The notes under the pieces are model-generated. The model was not told the origin of the DNA and searched no databases. It saw nothing but the letters and a program-made list of their open reading frames with translations. A stretch of DNA of 9,111 bases, from assembly GCA_018400545.1 (NCBI GenBank), contig JAGYLT010000080.1:1-9111 (forward strand), given 5' to 3'. This stretch comes from Bacteroidales bacterium (GTDB lineage: Bacteria > Bacteroidota > Bacteroidia > Bacteroidales > 4484-276). A program made the position numbers and the translations under genes. Shown here one piece after another: positions 6,087 through 9,111 of the stretch. Position 1 is the first letter of the stretch; each line of letters begins with the position of its first letter.

Positions 6087-6854
6087 TTACTTTTCGGCAA
6101 TCACCAACATTTCAAAATCATTCGTCCTGAGTTTATCATTTCTCGAGAAAGCCCCCAGCTTTGCACCATAGATATCGATAGTTTGAAATCCCAGCGATTT
6201 TAGTAGCCAGGTAATTTCGCTGGGTACGTAATACCGCTCGCTGCTTTCCAACCTGATTTTCTTTCCGTTGTCGTCTTCAAATTCGGTGATGTTATGATCG
6301 CGGAAGGTCATCAAATCGAAGGTGTTGCTATGGTAGCTGGCATTGCCCTCCGCATTTCCTTTATTGGTGAATGATTCTACGGAATGATAGAGCGGGAACA
6401 GTCCGTTAAGCGTTGTGAAAATAAACTTACAGTTTTCTTTAAGCGACCGGGTTACGCTTTTCAGGATTTGGAAGTTCATCTCATCGGTTTCCATCAGCGG
6501 AAAGCCCCCCTCGCAAAGCATAATGGCCACATCGAATTCCCGGCTCAAAGGCAGCTTTCTGGCATCCGCCTGTTTGAAAGCGATATCCAGGTTTTCGGCT
6601 TTTGCCTTCTGCCTGGCCCGGTTAAGCTGGTTTTCCGAGAGGTCGATCCCGGTTAACCGGTACCCCCGTTTTGTCAATTCTATGCTGTGCCTGCCGGTTC
6701 CACAGCCCACGTCCAGGATTTTCAGGCTTTTGTTGTGGTTCAGTTCCTGTTCGATGAAATTACATTCACCCGGGGTTCCCTGTGTGAAGGTTTCATTGTC
6801 GTAATGTTTGGCATAGTTTTCAAACAACGCCTCATACCATTGCTTTTTGTTCAT
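6087..6854 (-). CDS. Class I SAM-dependent methyltransferase
   Basis: A 255-residue cytoplasmic enzyme with the Rossmann-like methyltransferase fold. Motif I is ILDVGCGTGRHS (46-57), which binds S-adenosylmethionine. The acidic end of strand 2 is GIDLSENQL (69-77) with Asp71. QADARKLPL (95-103) binds the adenine side, and FDVAIMLCEGGF (107-118) is the strand-4 region. FIFTTLN (144-150) is strand 5, and ERYYVPSEITWLLKSLGF (206-223) is the usual C-terminal substrate-side segment. The N-terminal WYEALFENYAKHYD (6-19) is common in small-molecule methyltransferases. The acceptor cannot be deduced. The frame is intact and of normal length. It starts 38 bases after the last readable stop of the decayed gene upstream, ends with a terminator, and shows no obvious functional link to the neighbours. 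Confidence 0.9.
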   Translation of the reverse strand: MNKKQWYEALFENYAKHYDNETFTQGTPGECNFIEQELNHNKSLKILDVGCGTGRHSIELTKRGYRLTGIDLSENQLNRARQKAKAENLDIAFKQADARKLPLSREFDVAIMLCEGGFPLMETDEMNFQILKSVTRSLKENCKFIFTTLNGLFPLYHSVESFTNKGNAEGNASYHSNTFDLMTFRDHNITEFEDDNGKKIRLESSERYYVPSEITWLLKSLGFQTIDIYGAKLGAFSRNDKLRTNDFEMLVIAEK

Positions 6855-6892
6855 GGTTTTCCTGATTAACGTTTTTGTGCTGCGCGGCTAAA

Positions 6893-7414
6893 CTAATTGG
6901 TATTTTTCATTTTATTGATCAACTCCATGGGTATTTTTACGCCCCTGGGCATTTACTAATTTTCTTTGATGTTTGCATCCCCCATTAATTCCTGATCGAT
7001 GGTGGTTTCAATTATCCAGCCTGTTTGTTTATCCCCTTTAATTTCGGAAATCATGGGGCCGGTTAATTAATATTTTGTGTGCATTAGCGATTCAATATTT
7101 CTAACATTAGCATTTTCAGCGCTGAACTCCATGGTTACCTGAATTACTTCCATCGACATGGCAAGTTTTCCGAATTGCGCATCCATTTCATATCCTTTTG
7201 CAGAGATATCCTTTACCCTCAAAATAAATGCACCATCGATGGTCATGACAAATTCCAATTTCCGGCCATTAAAGTTCTGAACCACTGTTCCTTTGGAATA
7301 CATACGCTGATGGTACGATTTGTTTTTATCGGGCTATAGTGAACAGTTTGTATTTTGAGTAAATCCTGCGGTAAAAATCATTGCTGCAAAAATCAGGTTG
7401 AGTATCTTTTTCAT
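6893..7414 (-). pseudogene. Decayed secreted DUF6263-like gene with four internal stops in one frame
   Basis: One frame, 174 codons long, can be read from ATG at 7414 to a TAG at 6895-6893 without any frameshift. It is broken by TAG (7336-7334), TAA (7069-7067) and TAG-TAA (6958-6953). The first part encodes a signal peptide (MKKILNLIFAAMIFTAG, then TQN). The second, from 7333 to 7070, contains GRKLEFVMTIDGAF, VKDISAKGYEMDAQFG and VTMEFSAEN. The third contains GDKQTGWIIETTIDQEL. The last reads MPRGVKIPMELINKMKNTN. These pieces appear in the order I recall for DUF6263 secreted proteins of Bacteroidota: a KGYEMD strand region, a TMEFSSE-like block, and a TGWIIE plus MPGG..IPM C-terminus. Family members are nearer 270-300 residues, so a central part is probably missing. 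A 78-residue piece from an internal ATG at 7303 could still be made, but without a signal peptide. Most likely a pseudogene. Confidence 0.72.
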
Positions 7415-7543
7415 ATTGAGTGTGAAAAAGATGTGCTGCCATGCTTAATTTTTTCCGGCTAAAATAAAACTTTTGGCAGTCCTTCCCAAATTTCCTTGAA
7501 AGGGTGTTCCCACTTCATTAAACGTCAACTCCCAAAAAATTCC

Positions 7544-7551
7544 TACTTTCG
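7544..7551 (+). promoter_or_regulatory. Possible -7 box TACTTTCG before the solute-binding gene
   Basis: TACTTTCG differs from TAnnTTTG at one base. It lies only 15 bases before the ATG at 7567, implying a very short leader. No TTTG was found at the expected -33 position. The rest of the 152-base gap (7415-7566) shows no gene. Tentative. Confidence 0.25.
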
Positions 7552-7566
7552 AAGGCAAAATGCAGC

Positions 7567-8538
7567 ATGATGAAAAATAAGGTATTTCTTTTTGTAATTT
7601 GTATTGCAACAGTTTTTCCAATGCTTTATGGCCAGGAAGTGGTTAAAGTGCGCTTCCTGCCCCATTGGCTCCATCAGGCGCAGTTTGCCGGATACTACAT
7701 GGCCAAAGAAAAAGGGATTTATGAAAGGTTTGGTCTGGATGTGGAAATACTGCCCGGCGGCCCCAATGCCCCGGCCATCGAAATGCTTGTTGCGGGTGAT
7801 ATCGATATTACCTCTGCATTTCTTTCAGGAGCCATCAAAGCGGAGGCCCGTGGCATGGATGTGGTAAATATTGCCCAGTTGTCGCAGCGTTCGGCGTTGA
7901 TGTATATTGCCCGGGCATCAAGCGGAATCAATTCTCCGGAGGAATTCAACAACACAAAGATCGGCATCTGGCGCTCCGACTTCCGGGAGTTGCCCATGGC
8001 CTTCCTGGAGAAATATGATATCAAGGCTGAAATCGTGCCCATCACCAGCACGGTTAATCTGTTTCTGCGGGGTGGCATCGATGTGATGTGCGTGATGTGG
8101 TACAACGAATACCACCAGGTGCTCAACTTTGGCCTTGACGAGGATGAGCTTTCCACATTTCATTTTCACGATTTCGAACTGGATTTTCCTGAAGATGCCG
8201 TCGTATGCACACAGGAATACTTCCAGGAAAACACTATGGTTTGCCGAAAATTTGTGAACGCCACCATCGAGGGCTGGAATTATGCCTTCGAAAATAAACA
8301 GAAAGCGCTGGACGTGGTGATCCGCTACATGGAAGAATATAACATCCCCGCCAACCGCGCCCACCAGCATTGGATGCTAAACAGAATGGAAGATATTTTT
8401 TTGGCAGACAGCAGCGTGATGACAGGCGAACTCAAGCATGACGATTTCATATACACTGCCGGTGTGCTCCTGGAATCGGGGGCCATCGAAAAGGTTCCTG
8501 TCTTTCAGAAGTTTAACAAAACACAACCGAAACCATGA
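7567..8538 (+). CDS. THI5/NMT1-type (SsuA/THI5) periplasmic solute-binding protein
   Basis: A 323-residue exported binding protein of the type II periplasmic fold, NMT1/THI5-like. Signal peptide 1-22 (MMKNKVF, hydrophobic core, YG before Gln23; no lipobox Cys). The mature N-terminus VRFLPHWLHQAQFAGYYMAK (28-47) followed by EKGIYERFGLDVEI is the classic start of THI5-like binding proteins, with Trp34 and Tyr43-44 as likely ligand contacts. GDIDITSAF (77-85) and the second-lobe start NTKIGIWRSDF (129-139) follow. GGIDVMCVMWYNEYH (169-183) is the hinge-side block. Known members bind thiamine pyrimidine precursors, sulfonates, nitrate or related small molecules; the ligand here is unknown. It overlaps the next gene by ATGA, implying translational coupling to a membrane sensor, and no ABC permease or ATPase is seen upstream. 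Start: tandem ATG ATG, 7567 or 7570. Confidence 0.88.
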   Translation: MMKNKVFLFVICIATVFPMLYGQEVVKVRFLPHWLHQAQFAGYYMAKEKGIYERFGLDVEILPGGPNAPAIEMLVAGDIDITSAFLSGAIKAEARGMDVVNIAQLSQRSALMYIARASSGINSPEEFNNTKIGIWRSDFRELPMAFLEKYDIKAEIVPITSTVNLFLRGGIDVMCVMWYNEYHQVLNFGLDEDELSTFHFHDFELDFPEDAVVCTQEYFQENTMVCRKFVNATIEGWNYAFENKQKALDVVIRYMEEYNIPANRAHQHWMLNRMEDIFLADSSVMTGELKHDDFIYTAGVLLESGAIEKVPVFQKFNKTQPKP

Positions 8539-9111
8539 AAAACAAGGGACTGGGATTTAAACTGGCTGTTTATATCATCTCTGCCACGGTGATTATATCG
8601 GGTGTGATGTTTTGGCTGAACCATACCACATCAAGGGATTTGTTGCTGAAAAATGTGGCCGAAAATGCCGAAAATCTAGCGCTGGCCAGCGTGAACAAAA
8701 TTGAGGGCACACTGGGAAAAATTGCTAAAATACCAGAAAATGAATCCCTTGTGCTTGAAGAATTCAGGCTTAGCGATAGCCGGCTGAAAGATTATATCAG
8801 GCTTATCGTTGAAAGTAACCCTGATATTTTCGGGGCCTGTGTGGCCTGGGAACCTTACAGGTTTTACCCGGACTCGATGTATTTTGCACCCTATTTTTAC
8901 CGGGATACCAACAGCATCAGGTATGAAAATCTTGGCAATGAAACCTATCAGTATTTTTACCGGGACTGGTATCAGATACCCGCTGTAATGCAGGAGGCTG
9001 TGTGGTCGGAGCCATATTTTGACGAAGGGGGCGGCAACATCATTATGTGTACCTACTCGGTGCCATTCTACGGTATGAAGGTCGGAGAAAGAACTTTTGA
9101 TGGCGTAGTTA
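8535..9111 (+). CDS. Membrane sensor protein with dCache-like extracytoplasmic domain (partial, 3' end outside window)
   Basis: 192 codons are visible and the frame is still open at the window edge. A short basic start (MKNKGLGFK) leads into one transmembrane helix (about 10-28). An extracytoplasmic helix follows (about 33-66, with LLLKNVAENAENLALASVNKI reaching 55), then a PDC/dCache fold: DIFGACVAWEP (97-107), FAPYFYRD (117-124), YFYRDWYQIP (140-149) and WSEPYFDEGG (157-166), then TYSVPFYG (173-180). DWY..P and WSEPY.D are typical ligand-pocket positions of dCache sensors. The start of this protein resembles Bacteroidota sensors that, as I recall, continue with HAMP and a SpoIIE-type phosphatase; a histidine kinase or cyclase output would also fit. 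The output domain is not in the window. The ATG lies inside the last codons of the binding-protein gene (ATGA overlap), so the two are surely co-translated and probably act in one signalling pathway. Confidence 0.85.
   Translation, partial: MKNKGLGFKLAVYIISATVIISGVMFWLNHTTSRDLLLKNVAENAENLALASVNKIEGTLGKIAKIPENESLVLEEFRLSDSRLKDYIRLIVESNPDIFGACVAWEPYRFYPDSMYFAPYFYRDTNSIRYENLGNETYQYFYRDWYQIPAVMQEAVWSEPYFDEGGGNIIMCTYSVPFYGMKVGERTFDGVV

Noticed and set aside
6384..6804. Overlapping plus-strand open frames of 90 and 129 residues
   Set aside because: They are shadows of the methyltransferase gene, which has all of its cofactor motifs on the minus strand.
6893..7414. Reading the interrupted gene as stop-codon reassignment or programmed read-through
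   Set aside because: Both TAG and TAA would have to be read through, including a tandem pair, while neighbouring genes end normally at TAA or TAG. Decay is simpler.
7918..8370. Minus-strand open frame of 150 residues (and another at 7719-8156)
   Set aside because: Both are antisense to the clearly recognisable THI5-type binding protein and show no protein motifs.
1..9111. CRISPR arrays, tRNA or rRNA genes, insertion sequences, phage genes
   Set aside because: No regularly spaced repeats, no cloverleaf-like sequence, no transposase or integrase motifs and no long terminal repeats were seen on reading both strands.

Overview
The window looks like chromosome from a Bacteroidota bacterium. The signs are a type IX secretion C-terminal sorting domain on a large secreted protein, several signal peptides cleaved just before Gln, almost no Shine-Dalgarno sequences, and candidate -7 boxes of the TAnnTTTG type 33-36 bases before several start codons. 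Coding density is high. I see no rRNA, tRNA, CRISPR array, insertion sequence or phage gene.

Left part (1-2282, minus strand): three exported proteins that may be co-transcribed. In transcription order these are a secreted protein of unknown family, an FKBP-type prolyl isomerase lipoprotein, and a DUF3089 alpha/beta-hydrolase-like protein with a GHSQG elbow. Only 23 bases separate the last two. A 272-base gap follows, and then, on the plus strand, a 526-residue LVIVD-repeat propeller protein (choice-of-anchor B family) with a carboxypeptidase-regulatory-like domain and a type IX sorting tail.

Middle part (4131-6854, minus strand): a 16-base A/T palindrome holds both stop codons of the convergent pair. 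Beyond it are a small TfoX-N-like protein whose 5' end appears frameshifted, an AraC-type regulator, a 308-base gap with two hairpin elements, a VOC (glyoxalase-fold) protein with its own promoter, and a class I SAM-dependent methyltransferase followed by a terminator. The gap contains a 75-base nested hairpin ending in six T on the minus strand. It is either an unusually elaborate terminator for the VOC gene or a structured RNA upstream of the AraC gene.

Right part (6893-9111): a decayed minus-strand gene is readable in one frame across 174 codons despite four internal stop codons; it resembles the DUF6263 secreted family. After it, on the plus strand, comes a tightly coupled pair: an exported THI5/NMT1-type solute-binding protein overlapping by ATGA a membrane protein with an extracytoplasmic dCache-like sensor domain, which runs off the window. 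No permease or ATPase gene is visible on the upstream side, so this pair may be a ligand-sensing module rather than a transporter. That pair, the frameshifted small gene, the decayed gene and the nested hairpin are the parts most worth a second look. Family assignments were made by reading the protein sequences and from memory of the families, not from a database search.
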